From: Burkholderiales bacterium 67-32
Lineage (GTDB): Bacteria; Pseudomonadota; Gammaproteobacteria; Burkholderiales; Burkholderiaceae_B
DNA: 64,000 nt
Direction of reading: 5' to 3'
Assembly (NCBI GenBank): GCA_001898625.1
Contig: MKUP01000004.1
Span: forward strand, 1-64,000
Positions 34,668 to 43,604 of this stretch are shown piece after piece (position 1 is the first letter of the stretch; the number at the start of each line of letters is the position of its first letter). The translations under genes were made by a program, and so were the position numbers. Under the pieces are notes generated by a model, which was not told the origin of the DNA, did no database searches, and saw only the letters and a program-made list of their open reading frames with translations.

Positions 34668-35354
34668 CTAGGCGTGGCGCGGCTTGTCGAGCCGGCGCAC
34701 GCCGGACTGCGTGGCCAGCAAGGCCACGTCCGCGCCGCGCAGCGCGAACAGGCCGCAGGTCACCACGCCGGCAAGGTCGTTGATCACCTTTTCCAGGCCC
34801 TGGGCCTCGGCGATCCGCATGCCGTGTACATCCAGGATGACGTTGCCGTTATCGGTGACGAAACCCTCGCGCAGCCGGGGCTGACCACCTAGGAGGCGCA
34901 GCGCGCGCGCCACCGCCTCGCGGGCCATGGGGATCACCTCGACCGGCAGCGGGAAGGCTCCCAGTTGCTCGACCAGCTTGGATTCGTCGGCGATGCAGAT
35001 GAAGCGCTCGGCCACCGAGGCGACGATCTTCTCGCGGGTCAGCGCGCCGCCGCCGCCCTTGATCATGTGCAGGTGGTCGTCGATCTCGTCCGCGCCGTCG
35101 ACGTAGATGGGCATGAAAGCCACGTCGTTCAGGTCGAACACCGGCAGCCCGTGGCCGGCCAGGCGCGCGGCGCTGCGCTCGGAACTGGCGACCGTGCCGC
35201 GGATGCGCCCCTTGTAGGCGGCCAGTCCGTCGATGAAGAGATCGGCCGTCGACCCCGTGCCGACGCCGATGACCACGTCGGGCGCCGCCACGTCGGCGAC
35301 GAAGGCAAGCGCCGCGTCGGCCGCCTGCTGTTTCAGTTCCTGTTGAGAAAGCAT
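34668..35354 (-). CDS. rpiA: Ribose-5-phosphate isomerase A
   Basis: 228 residues. Family motifs: [18 protein letters not shown] (phosphate loop), [29 protein letters not shown] (catalytic Asp, Glu and Lys, split here as YVDGADEID and [12 protein letters not shown]), and [13 protein letters not shown]. It interconverts ribose-5- and ribulose-5-phosphate in the pentose phosphate pathway. Start MLSQQEL at 35354 matches known N-termini. Monocistronic. Confidence 0.95.
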   Translation of the reverse strand: MLSQQELKQQAADAALAFVADVAAPDVVIGVGTGSTADLFIDGLAAYKGRIRGTVASSERSAARLAGHGLPVFDLNDVAFMPIYVDGADEIDDHLHMIKGGGGALTREKIVASVAERFICIADESKLVEQLGAFPLPVEVIPMAREAVARALRLLGGQPRLREGFVTDNGNVILDVHGMRIAEAQGLEKVINDLAGVVTCGLFALRGADVALLATQSGVRRLDKPRHA

Positions 35355-35471
35355 AATAGGTGGTGCAAAGACGGTGCTAAGGGTTGCCAGCAGACACTTT
35401 AGCACTTGGACGCGCGAACGCCACCGGCGTTCCGGTCAACGCGCGGGCACGCGCGCAGTGAAGGGGCATTC

Positions 35472-36686
35472 ATGCTGATAGAAATAGACGTCATCACCAC
35501 ACTCCTGGTGGCCATCGTGGTGCTGCTGATCGGGCGCGGGCTGATCGGCCGGATACCGCCGCTGCAGCGATACAACATTCCCGAACCGGTGGTGGGCGGG
35601 ATGCTGGCGGCGGTCGCCATCACGATCGCCAAGGTCGCCGCCGGCACCGAGCTGTCGTTCGACATGGCGCTGCAGACGCCTCTCATGCTGGCCTTCTTCG
35701 CCACCGTGGGCCTGAGCGCCGACGTCAGGACGCTGGTCCGCGGCGGCCGGGGTGTGATCCTGTTCCTGGTCGCCATCGCGATCATGCTCGTGCTCCAGAA
35801 CGCCATCGGCCTGGCGGGCGCCTTCAGCATGGACCTGCATCCCCTGAACGGACTGCTGGCCGGATCGGTCACGATGCTGGGCGGCCACGGTACCGGCGCG
35901 GCCTATGCCACCCAGTTCTCCGACGTCGACAACCTGCAGGGCGCCATGGAACTGGCCATGGCCTGCGCGACGTTCGGCCTGGTGCTGGGCGGCATCATCG
36001 GCGGACCGGTCGCCCAGCGCCTGATCACGCGCCATGGCCTGACGCCAGGCGACGGCGCGTCGACGCCCTCCGGCCAGGCCGGCGCCGACGCCCCTCCCGA
36101 AGCCTCCCGTCCACTGACCGTGCCGCTCTTCCTGGAAACCCTGCTGCTGATCGTGGCCTGCGTGGTGGCCGGCAGTACGCTGGGAGAACTGATGAAAGGC
36201 AAGGTGCTGACCCTGCCGCCCTTCGTCTGGACGCTGTTCACCGGCGTCGTGCTGCGCAACGTGCTGGGACTGGCGCGCATCCGCGAAGTCGACGACGGCG
36301 CGGTGCAACTGTTCGGCGGCGTCGCGCTGTCGCTGTTCCTGACCATGGCGCTGATCTCGCTGCGGCTGTGGGAACTGGTGTCGCTGGCGCTGCCCATCCT
36401 GGCCATCCTGGCCGTGCAGACCGCCTTCGTCGCGACCTACACCAGCCTGGTCACCTTCCGCATCATGGGCGGCAACTACGACGCCGCGGTGCTGGCCGCG
36501 GGCGCCTGCGGCATCGGCCTGGGCGCCACGCCCACCGCCATCGCCAACATGCAGGCGGTCACCAACAAGTACGGCCCCTCTCCCCAGGCCTTCCTGATAC
36601 TGCCCATCGTCGGCGCGTTCCTGATCGACATCACCAACGCGCTGGTCATCCAGGGCTATCTCAGCCTGCCTCTTTTCGGCTTTTGA
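35472..36686 (+). CDS. gltS: Sodium/glutamate symporter
   Basis: 404 residues, about ten membrane segments. YNIPEPVVGGMLAA near residue 35 and GSVTMLGGHGTGAAYA near 135 are the two GltS re-entrant-loop motifs; a second repeat has GLGATPTAIANMQAV. It imports glutamate with sodium. AAGGGG precedes the ATG. The TAXI-type lipoprotein gene follows after 14 bases, so they are probably cotranscribed. Confidence 0.92.
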   Translation: MLIEIDVITTLLVAIVVLLIGRGLIGRIPPLQRYNIPEPVVGGMLAAVAITIAKVAAGTELSFDMALQTPLMLAFFATVGLSADVRTLVRGGRGVILFLVAIAIMLVLQNAIGLAGAFSMDLHPLNGLLAGSVTMLGGHGTGAAYATQFSDVDNLQGAMELAMACATFGLVLGGIIGGPVAQRLITRHGLTPGDGASTPSGQAGADAPPEASRPLTVPLFLETLLLIVACVVAGSTLGELMKGKVLTLPPFVWTLFTGVVLRNVLGLARIREVDDGAVQLFGGVALSLFLTMALISLRLWELVSLALPILAILAVQTAFVATYTSLVTFRIMGGNYDAAVLAAGACGIGLGATPTAIANMQAVTNKYGPSPQAFLILPIVGAFLIDITNALVIQGYLSLPLFGF

Positions 36687-36700
36687 CAGCGAGCGCAACC

Positions 36701-38179
36701 ATGATCCGACGATTGCTTCTTCTCGTCCTGGCCGCCGTGCTGCTATCGGGTTGCAGCCGCGGGCCCGACGCGTCCCAGGTCCAGGCCGCGGTGGAGAACC
36801 GCCTGCAGGCGGTCTTCGCCAAGCCGGTGCTGGATGTGGAATCCCTCCGGCGCCTAGGCAGCGGCCCGCTGGCCGACGCGCCCGACGGCGCGGCCCGCCG
36901 CATCGTCTATTTCAACGGCCGTTTCCGCCTGGCCCGCGACTATGCCTTCGGCGACTGGCAGTCGCTCAACCCGGCCGCGCTGGCCACCCTGCTGGGCGCG
37001 ACCGAACGCGGCGTCGAAGGCATCGCGCGCGACGGCAACCGCGCCGGCGACCTCCTGCAGGTACGCGGCTCGGTCACCTTCCGCGAAGGCCCCGACGGAT
37101 GGCAGGCGGTGGACTTCGTGCCGCCTCCGCAGGCCACGGCGAGCCAGGCCGCCGCCGGCTCGCCGGCCCGGACGACCATCGAGCGCATCCAGAACCTGTT
37201 CAATACCCTGCCCCCCAACAGCCCGCGCGCCCGCGCCATCATCACCGAGGAACTGGCGGCGGCCGACCGGCAGATCACGCGCCGCCTGGACCGGCTGCGC
37301 CGCGCCTTCGTGGTGGCCGGCGGACCGGAAGCCGGCGAGTACGACCTGGTCGCCCGCACCATCGCCGCGCGCCTGACGGCGCAGGGCTTCAGCGCCAGCG
37401 GCTCGTCCACCCAGGGCAGTATCGAGAACCTCCAGTTGCTCCAGCGGGGCGCGGCCAACATCGCGCTCGCGCAGGGCGACATCGCCAGGCAGGCCTACCA
37501 GGGCCAAGGCGCCTTCGGCGGCACGGCCCACAACCCCGACTTGCGCGCCATCGCGAGTCTGTACCCGGAAGCCTTCCACATCGCGGTGCTGGCCGACGGT
37601 CCGGTCCAGTCCATCGCGGACCTGCGCGGCCGCCGGCTCGATGCCGGCCTGGCCGCGTCCGGCACCCGCGCCTCGACACTGCAGGTGCTGGCGGCGCACG
37701 GACTCCCGGCCGGCAGCGTGGAACTGGTCTCCAGTAGCAACTTCGACCAGGCGGTGCGGGCCCTGGTCGACAAGCAGGTCGACGCGATCGCCAGCGTGAT
37801 CCACGCCCCGGCGCGCCAACTGCAGCGCCTGGCCGCCGACCATCGCCTGCGCATCCTGCCGCTGTCGCCGCCGGCGATCGCGCAGCTCGCGCGGGACGAT
37901 CCCGCCTTCGTGCGCCTCGTGCTCGCCCCCGGCACCTATCCGGGCCAGGGCGCGCCCATCGCGACGGTGGGCGTTACCGCGCTGCTGGTCACGGGCGCCG
38001 AAACGCCCGCGGACGAAGTGCGCGGCGTGCTGCAGGCGGTGTTCGAACAGGCCGACTTCGTGGCGGCGGGCAGCCCGGCCGGCGGACAGATCACCCGCGC
38101 GACCGCCCGCGAAGGCGTGACCATCCCCATGCACGAAGCCGCCGACCGCTATTTCAAGACGGACCCGACCCCGCGCTAG
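36701..38179 (+). CDS. TAXI-type TRAP solute-binding lipoprotein with extra N-terminal domain
   Basis: 492 residues. Lipobox LLSGC at residue 18. Residues 20-150 form a domain not usual for TAXI proteins (RRIVYFNGRFRLARDYAFG, DLLQVRGSVTFREGPDGW). Residues 160-490 match TAXI binding proteins: VAGGPEAGEYDLVARTIAARL, LLQRGAANIALAQGDIAR, and VDKQVDAIASVIHAPARQLQ. No TRAP permease is nearby. Cotranscription with gltS suggests it senses or delivers glutamate or a related ligand. Confidence 0.75.
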   Translation: MIRRLLLLVLAAVLLSGCSRGPDASQVQAAVENRLQAVFAKPVLDVESLRRLGSGPLADAPDGAARRIVYFNGRFRLARDYAFGDWQSLNPAALATLLGATERGVEGIARDGNRAGDLLQVRGSVTFREGPDGWQAVDFVPPPQATASQAAAGSPARTTIERIQNLFNTLPPNSPRARAIITEELAAADRQITRRLDRLRRAFVVAGGPEAGEYDLVARTIAARLTAQGFSASGSSTQGSIENLQLLQRGAANIALAQGDIARQAYQGQGAFGGTAHNPDLRAIASLYPEAFHIAVLADGPVQSIADLRGRRLDAGLAASGTRASTLQVLAAHGLPAGSVELVSSSNFDQAVRALVDKQVDAIASVIHAPARQLQRLAADHRLRILPLSPPAIAQLARDDPAFVRLVLAPGTYPGQGAPIATVGVTALLVTGAETPADEVRGVLQAVFEQADFVAAGSPAGGQITRATAREGVTIPMHEAADRYFKTDPTPR

Positions 38180-38230
38180 GCGGCGCTTCCTTCCCCTTCC
38201 CCCGGGGTCGCCTGTCCATGGATTCCACCA

Positions 38231-38295
38231 TTGACAGGCTTTTTTTCGCCTCCTAGAATTTCGCATACAAATTCGTATACAAACTTGAATACAGT
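38231..38295 (+). promoter_or_regulatory. Sigma70 promoter with tandem 12-base operator repeats
   Basis: TTGACA (38231-38236), 17 bases, TAGAAT (38254-38259) is a near-perfect promoter. Directly after come TTCGCATACAAA (38260-38271) and TTCGTATACAAA (38272-38283), tandem repeats with one mismatch, then a weaker third unit to 38295. Sites over the transcription start imply repression, most likely by the GntR regulator at 41135. Confidence 0.65.
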
Positions 38296-38323
38296 AACGG
38301 CGACGCACGTCCAGGAGAGGAAG

Positions 38324-39454
38324 ATGGCATCGGGAAATCAGGGATCCGCGGCGAAGGATCCGACCTTGCTGAAATTGGGGGGCGCCCCCAGGATGGGACT
38401 TCCCGGCCCGGCGGCCGAAGCCGCCACCGAAGTCGAGCGGCTGTGCGCCGATCTCGAGCGGGACGCGATGAAAGGCCTGTGGACCGTGCAAGGCCGCTCC
38501 GAGGCATTGAGCGACATCAGGCCCCATGTCTGGACCTGGAAAAAGATCCAGGCCTACCTGGACCGCGCGGGCTCGGCCATGTCGCTGGAAGACAGCCCCG
38601 TGCGCCGCGCCCTGATGCTGTGGAATCCAGGGGCGAAGGACCACTGGGATGCCACCAACACGCTGACGGCCGCCGTGCAGATGATGCTGCCCGGCGAGAA
38701 GGTCATCACGCATCGCCACATCCACTCGGCGCTGCGGTTCATCACCCACGGCAGCGGGGCGACGACCACCGTCAATGGCGGCAAGATCACCTTGTCGGCC
38801 GGCGATCTCGTCCTGACGCCGAACTGGGCCTGGCACGATCACGCCAACGAGTCCGATGAGCCGATCATCTGGATGGACGGCGTCGACCGGCCGCTGGTCA
38901 AGATGCTCGACGCCGTGTACTTCGACGTCTACCGGGACCACGGCTACCAGCCGGTGGTGAAGAACGAGCACGAGGCCGGATTCCAGACGGATCTCGACGG
39001 CCTGGATCTGTCCCGGTATTCGCCCAAGCTGGTCTACCGCTGGGAAGAAGCCCAGCGGGCCCTGGACGAGATCGAGGCCCGGAACGACATCTCGCCCTAC
39101 GACGACGTGCTGTTCAAATATTCGAATCCGATCAACGGCGGACCGATCACGCCGACCATGGGCGCGGACATCCAAAGGCTGCGGCCGGGCGTCCACACGC
39201 GGGCCCATCGCCATACCAACAGCGCCGTCTACCACGTCTACCGGGGGTCGGGCCACTCGATCATCGACGGCGAACGCTTCGACTGGGAAGAAGGAGACTA
39301 CTTCGTCCTGCCGTCCCGGGTCTGGCACGAACACGTCAACGGCTCCAGCACCGACGCCGCCGTGCTTTTCTCCATCAACGACCGGCCGGCCTACGAATCG
39401 CTGGGCCTGTACCGGGAAGAAGCCCTGAAAACCGGCAACGGTTTCCAGGCCTAG
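38324..39454 (+). CDS. Gentisate 1,2-dioxygenase (bicupin)
   Basis: 376 residues. The first cupin has the iron motif HRH (130-132) in EKVITHRHIHSALRFI and a later AWHDHAN; the second has HTRAHRHTNSAVYHVYRGSG. Gentisate dioxygenases cleave the ring between carboxyl and hydroxyl; salicylate and 1-hydroxy-2-naphthoate dioxygenases are close paralogues. AGGAGAGG lies just before the ATG. No maleylpyruvate isomerase or hydrolase is in the window, so the downstream steps lie elsewhere. Confidence 0.85.
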   Translation: MASGNQGSAAKDPTLLKLGGAPRMGLPGPAAEAATEVERLCADLERDAMKGLWTVQGRSEALSDIRPHVWTWKKIQAYLDRAGSAMSLEDSPVRRALMLWNPGAKDHWDATNTLTAAVQMMLPGEKVITHRHIHSALRFITHGSGATTTVNGGKITLSAGDLVLTPNWAWHDHANESDEPIIWMDGVDRPLVKMLDAVYFDVYRDHGYQPVVKNEHEAGFQTDLDGLDLSRYSPKLVYRWEEAQRALDEIEARNDISPYDDVLFKYSNPINGGPITPTMGADIQRLRPGVHTRAHRHTNSAVYHVYRGSGHSIIDGERFDWEEGDYFVLPSRVWHEHVNGSSTDAAVLFSINDRPAYESLGLYREEALKTGNGFQA

Positions 39455-39479
39455 TTGCGGCGTCGACGGAGAACATGCC

Positions 39480-40487
39480 ATGAACAACCAGACTGCACGG
39501 CGCACCTTCTGCAAGACCACGGCGGCGCTCGCCCTCGGCGCGCTGCCGGCGGCCTTCGCCACGCCTTCGTTCGCCCAGGCGGGCGGCTATCCGGACCGGC
39601 CCGTCAAGCTGGTCGTGCCGTATGCCCCCGGCGGCCCGACGGACATCCTGGCCAGGATCATCGCGCGCGGCATGTCCCAGAGCCTGGGGCAGCCGATCGT
39701 CGTGGAGAACAAGGCCGGCGCCGCCGGCAACATCGCCTACCAGGGCGTGGCGGCGGCGCCGGCCGACGGCTACACCCTGGTCGTCATCGACATCCCGTTC
39801 GTGACCAACGCTTTCCTCTACCAGAAGCCCGGCTACGACCCGGTCCGTGATTTCGCCCCCGTCGGCATGATCGGATATGCCCCCGTGGCGCTGGTGACCG
39901 CCGCGCGCGGCGGCCCCGCCTCCGTCGGCGCGCTGGTCGCGAAAGCCAAGGCCGCCGATGGGAAGATGACGTATGGATCCGCCGGCGTGGGCTCGCCGCC
40001 CCATCTGTTCATGGAGCTGTTCGCGCAACAGGCGGGGATCAAGCTGACCCACGTGCCCTACAAGGGCGCATCGAACGCGCTGGTCGATCTGGCCGCGGGC
40101 ACCATCGACACGATGTTCGTCGGCGTCAGCGCCGCGCGATCGCTCATCAATGCCGGCGCGCTCCAGCCCCTGGCGGTGACGGGAACCCAGCGCATGCATG
40201 CCCTGCCGTCCGTCTCGACATTGGCGGAAACCGGCTTTCCCGAAGAAGGCCTGAGATTCGGGCCGTGGTGGGCGATTGCCGGTCCGGCCGGCCTGCCGGC
40301 GGGGGCGGTCGCGAAACTCAACGCCGCCGTGCGCGCGGCGGCCTCGACACTGGCCGCCACCGAGGCCTTCCAGGAAATGGGCATCGTGCGCGATACCGGA
40401 TCGCCCGAACAACTGGCCGCCTTCCTGGGCCAGGACCGGGAACGCTGGAAACGGGTGATCCAGTCCGCGGGGATCAGGAATGAATGA
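39480..40487 (+). CDS. Bug-family receptor with Tat-type signal
   Basis: 335 residues. The N-terminus has ARRTFCKTTAALALGALP, a twin-arginine (Tat) pattern unusual among Bug proteins, ending near ATPSFAQ. The mature part has YPDRPVKLVVPYAPGGPTDI, IVVENKAGAAGNIAYQGV and HVPYKGASNALVDLAAGTID. It lies 25 bases after the gentisate dioxygenase gene and likely binds that pathway's aromatic or dicarboxylic acid. Tat export suggests folding before export. Confidence 0.88.
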   Translation: MNNQTARRTFCKTTAALALGALPAAFATPSFAQAGGYPDRPVKLVVPYAPGGPTDILARIIARGMSQSLGQPIVVENKAGAAGNIAYQGVAAAPADGYTLVVIDIPFVTNAFLYQKPGYDPVRDFAPVGMIGYAPVALVTAARGGPASVGALVAKAKAADGKMTYGSAGVGSPPHLFMELFAQQAGIKLTHVPYKGASNALVDLAAGTIDTMFVGVSAARSLINAGALQPLAVTGTQRMHALPSVSTLAETGFPEEGLRFGPWWAIAGPAGLPAGAVAKLNAAVRAAASTLAATEAFQEMGIVRDTGSPEQLAAFLGQDRERWKRVIQSAGIRNE

Positions 40488-40565
40488 CCTGGCCCCGAAC
40501 TCCCGCAAGCAGCAGGCCGCCACCCTCGAGGTGTTCATGACACATGTTCTACACTCCTTGCCACG

Positions 40566-41138
40566 ATGGATCACAAGCCGAAACTGAAGACACTCATCGC
40601 CAGCACACGCCCCGGCCGGGTCGGGCCGCTCGTCGGCGCCTGGTTCCGCGAGATGGCCGAGGCGCACGGCGATTTTTCCCACGAACTGGTGGATATCGCC
40701 GACCTGGGCCTGCCCCTGTTCGATGAACCCGAGCACCCCCGCCTGCAACGATATGCCCACGCCCATACCAAGGCCTGGTCGCGCATCATCGAGGACGCGG
40801 ACGCGCTGGTATTCGTCACGCCGGAATACAACCACGCGCCGCCGCCGTCCCTGGTCAACGCGCTGGCCTATCTGTCGAAGGAATGGGGAGACAAGGCCGC
40901 CGGCATCGTCAGCTATGGCGGTATCTCCGGAGGGCTCAGGGCGGCCCAGGCCCTGAAACTCATGCTCTGCGCCTTGCGCATGCAGATCGCCAACGACGCC
41001 GTCAGCATTCCGATGATAGGCGAGAAGATCGACGATCATGGCAGGCTCGTGCTCGAGCCCGCCGCCCACGATGCCGCGCGGCGCATGCTGGCCGAGGTCG
41101 GCCGGCTGGCCAGGCGAACGGCACGGGGGCAGTCATGA
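40566..41138 (+). CDS. NAD(P)H-dependent FMN reductase
   Basis: 190 residues of the flavodoxin-like NADPH-dependent FMN reductase family. LIASTRPGRVGPLVGAW binds the FMN phosphate; VFVTPEYNHAPPPSLVNAL and SYGGISGGLRAAQALK are the other flavin loops. It supplies reduced flavin or reduces quinones. It overlaps the GntR gene by ATGA. Near gentisate dioxygenase it could feed an unlinked monooxygenase that makes gentisate. Confidence 0.88.
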   Translation: MDHKPKLKTLIASTRPGRVGPLVGAWFREMAEAHGDFSHELVDIADLGLPLFDEPEHPRLQRYAHAHTKAWSRIIEDADALVFVTPEYNHAPPPSLVNALAYLSKEWGDKAAGIVSYGGISGGLRAAQALKLMLCALRMQIANDAVSIPMIGEKIDDHGRLVLEPAAHDAARRMLAEVGRLARRTARGQS

Positions 41139-41830
41139 CCGGCGCGGCCGGGCAAGGCGTGGACCCGGTCGGTTTCGGCGCGCCGCCCGCCGAGGATCGC
41201 CCGCAGGTCCAGTCCGTGTCGGTCTATGAAAAGCTGCGCCTGGCCATCGTCAGCGGCGAACTGCGGCCGAATGAACCGTTGATCGAGGACTCCCTGTCGC
41301 AGCGCTACGGCATCAGCCGTACGCCGCTGCGCGAAGCGATCCAGCGCCTGGCCGCGGACGGCCTCCTGACCGGAAGAAAACGCGGCTGGGCCGTTCGCGA
41401 GTTCACCGCCGACGAAATCCGCGAGAACTATGAAGCCAGGGCGGGGCTGGAAGGACTGGCGTGCCGATTCGCCGCCGAGCGGGGAACCGACGAGGAACAC
41501 CGCCGCATCGCGACGCTCCACGAACGGCGCAGCACCATGGCCCCGCAGGAGCCGGGAATCAGGATACGCACGAACCGGGAGTTCCACGACTCCATCCTCG
41601 ATGCCGCGCACAACGACCGGTTGCGCCACCTGATCTTCCTTACCGGGAATTTCTACCTGACCCGGCGCGTCGCCACCACGACCAGCGACGAACAGTACCG
41701 GCGGGCGCAATCGGAACACGGGACCATCGTGCGAGCCATTCTCGAGCGCAATGGCCCTGCCGCCAGCGAAGCCATGATGGTGCACATCATGAATGCCTTC
41801 GAGACGTGGAAGCGCTTCAACGCGGACTAG
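41135..41830 (+). CDS. GntR-family (FCD domain) transcriptional regulator
   Basis: 231 residues. Winged helix at about 26-92 (YEKLRLAIVSGELRPNEPLI, YGISRTPLREAIQRLAADGLL) then an FCD domain (ENYEARAGLEGLACRFAAER; EHGTIVRAILERNGPAASEAM). It ends the gentisate operon, coupled to the flavin reductase, and is the best candidate to bind the TTCGYATACAAA repeats at 38260. Confidence 0.88.
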   Translation: MTGAAGQGVDPVGFGAPPAEDRPQVQSVSVYEKLRLAIVSGELRPNEPLIEDSLSQRYGISRTPLREAIQRLAADGLLTGRKRGWAVREFTADEIRENYEARAGLEGLACRFAAERGTDEEHRRIATLHERRSTMAPQEPGIRIRTNREFHDSILDAAHNDRLRHLIFLTGNFYLTRRVATTTSDEQYRRAQSEHGTIVRAILERNGPAASEAMMVHIMNAFETWKRFNAD

Positions 41831-41872
41831 CCCGCCGCCCTGCCCCGCGCCGCCCCGATGCCGGGGACGCGC

Positions 41873-43537
41873 TCAATCCCCCGGCGGCCACGCGCGCGCC
41901 AGCAGCTCGGCGCACACCGCGTCGCCATGGCCGGTGTCGCTGTCGCCGTACAGCCAGCTGGCCTGCGCCAGCCGGGCCGCGACGAAGGCTTCCCCCACCC
42001 GGCCGCCCGGCGCCTCCAGCAGCAGCGCCGCCTGCATCAGCGCGGCCAGCAGGCCGGCGATGCGGCGCGCCTTGAACTCGGCCTCGCCGTCGCCCGCGCA
42101 CAAGTCCATCCAGGTCTGCCAGGCCGAGCGGAACTCCGGGCTGCCGCCGCTGCGCTCGCGCAGGTGCTCGCCCAGCGCCTCGAACGCCTGGGAATCGCGC
42201 CGGATCGCGCGCAGCACGTCCAGGCACATGACGTTGCCCGACCCCTCCCAGATCGCGTTGACAGGCGCCTCGCGATAGAGCCTGGGCATCGGGCCGTCCT
42301 CGACGTAGCCGTTGCCGCCGCAGGCCTCCATGCATTCGGCGATGGCCGACACGGCGCGTTTGCAGACCCAGTACTTGGCCGCCGGCGTGACGATGCGCCG
42401 TATGGCCCGCTCCAGCGGCGCATCGGACTCGAAGGCGCGCGCCAGCCGCAGGCCCAGCGCGGTCGCGGCCTCGCTTTCCAGCGCCAGATCGGCCAGGACA
42501 TGGCGCATCAGGGGCTGCTCGCGCAGCGGCCGGCCGAACGCCTGGCGCCGCGAGCAGAAGTGCAGCGCCTGGACCGTGGCCTGCCGCAGCAGCGCGGCGC
42601 TGCCCAGCACGCAGTCCAGCCGCGTGTAGGTGGCCATCTCCACGATGGTGGCCACGCCCCGCCCCGGCTCGCCCAGCATGGCGCCCCAGGCACCGTGGAA
42701 CTCGACCTCGGCGCTGGCGTTGCTGCGATTGCCCAGCTTGTCCTTCAGGCGCTGGATGCGGACGGCGTTGCGGCGGCCGTCGGGCGCGTAGCGCGGCACG
42801 AAGAAGCACGACAGGCCTTCATCGGCCTGAGCCAGCACCAGGTGGGCATCGGACTGGGGCACCGAATAGAACCACTTGTGGCCGTCGAGCAGATAGCCCC
42901 GCCCCCGGCCGGGCGCTCCGCATGGCACGGCCCGGGTCGTGTTGGCCCGCACGTCCGAGCCGCCCTGCTTCTCGGTCATGCCCATGCCGATCAGCACGCC
43001 GCGCTTGACGGCCACCGGCGCATCCGAGGCATCGTAGTGGCGCGCGTAGAGGCGCGGCAGCCAGTCGCGGGCGAAATCGATGTCTCCGGCCGGCTCGCGC
43101 GCCAACACGGGAATCGCGCCGAAGGTCATGGTGGTCGGGCAGAGTGTGCCGGCCTCGATCTGGCCCTGCATGAGGTAGCCCGCCGCGCGCTCGACCATCG
43201 CGCCCGGCGCGGGCGCCGCCCATGGCCCGGAATGCAGTCCGCGCGCGACGATGCCCGTCATCAGGGCATGCCAGGCGGGATGGAAGCGCACGTCGTCGAT
43301 GCGTCGCCCGACCGGGTCGAGCGGCACGAAACGCGGCGGGTGCTCGTTGGCATCGCGGCCCGCGTCCATGGCCTCGCGGCTGCCCAGCCAGCGCCCCTGC
43401 TCACGCAGGGATGCCTCGGCATGGCCGGCCCCTTCGCGCCGGACCGCTTCCCGCAGCGCGGGATCGGTGTCGTACAGGTTGTAGCCGGTGCACGGCTCCA
43501 CCACGTTGAACGCGTCGTCCCGGTCGCTGTCCGTCAT
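41873..43537 (-). CDS. AidB-like acyl-CoA dehydrogenase
   Basis: 554 residues, longer than ordinary acyl-CoA dehydrogenases and matching AidB. Marks: GMGMTEKQGGSDVRANTT, the FAD region DGHKWFYSVPQSDAHLVLA, RLKDKLGNRSNASAEVEF, and ECMEACGGNGYVEDGPMPRLYREAP with WEGSGNVMCLDVLRAI. AidB is an adaptive-response flavoprotein that binds DNA and has weak isovaleryl-CoA dehydrogenase activity. Monocistronic here. Confidence 0.85.
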   Translation of the reverse strand: MTDSDRDDAFNVVEPCTGYNLYDTDPALREAVRREGAGHAEASLREQGRWLGSREAMDAGRDANEHPPRFVPLDPVGRRIDDVRFHPAWHALMTGIVARGLHSGPWAAPAPGAMVERAAGYLMQGQIEAGTLCPTTMTFGAIPVLAREPAGDIDFARDWLPRLYARHYDASDAPVAVKRGVLIGMGMTEKQGGSDVRANTTRAVPCGAPGRGRGYLLDGHKWFYSVPQSDAHLVLAQADEGLSCFFVPRYAPDGRRNAVRIQRLKDKLGNRSNASAEVEFHGAWGAMLGEPGRGVATIVEMATYTRLDCVLGSAALLRQATVQALHFCSRRQAFGRPLREQPLMRHVLADLALESEAATALGLRLARAFESDAPLERAIRRIVTPAAKYWVCKRAVSAIAECMEACGGNGYVEDGPMPRLYREAPVNAIWEGSGNVMCLDVLRAIRRDSQAFEALGEHLRERSGGSPEFRSAWQTWMDLCAGDGEAEFKARRIAGLLAALMQAALLLEAPGGRVGEAFVAARLAQASWLYGDSDTGHGDAVCAELLARAWPPGD

Positions 43538-43604
43538 GATCGCTCCCCCGCCTTCGCGGCGGCATCGTCGCCATGCCTCGAGTGTAGCGCCAGGGCCCGC
43601 CGGC

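Noticed and set aside
36854-39562. A 902-codon open frame on the minus strand
   Set aside because: It lies opposite gltS-downstream, TAXI and gentisate genes that have clear motifs, and shows none of its own. Long antisense frames are expected at this G+C.
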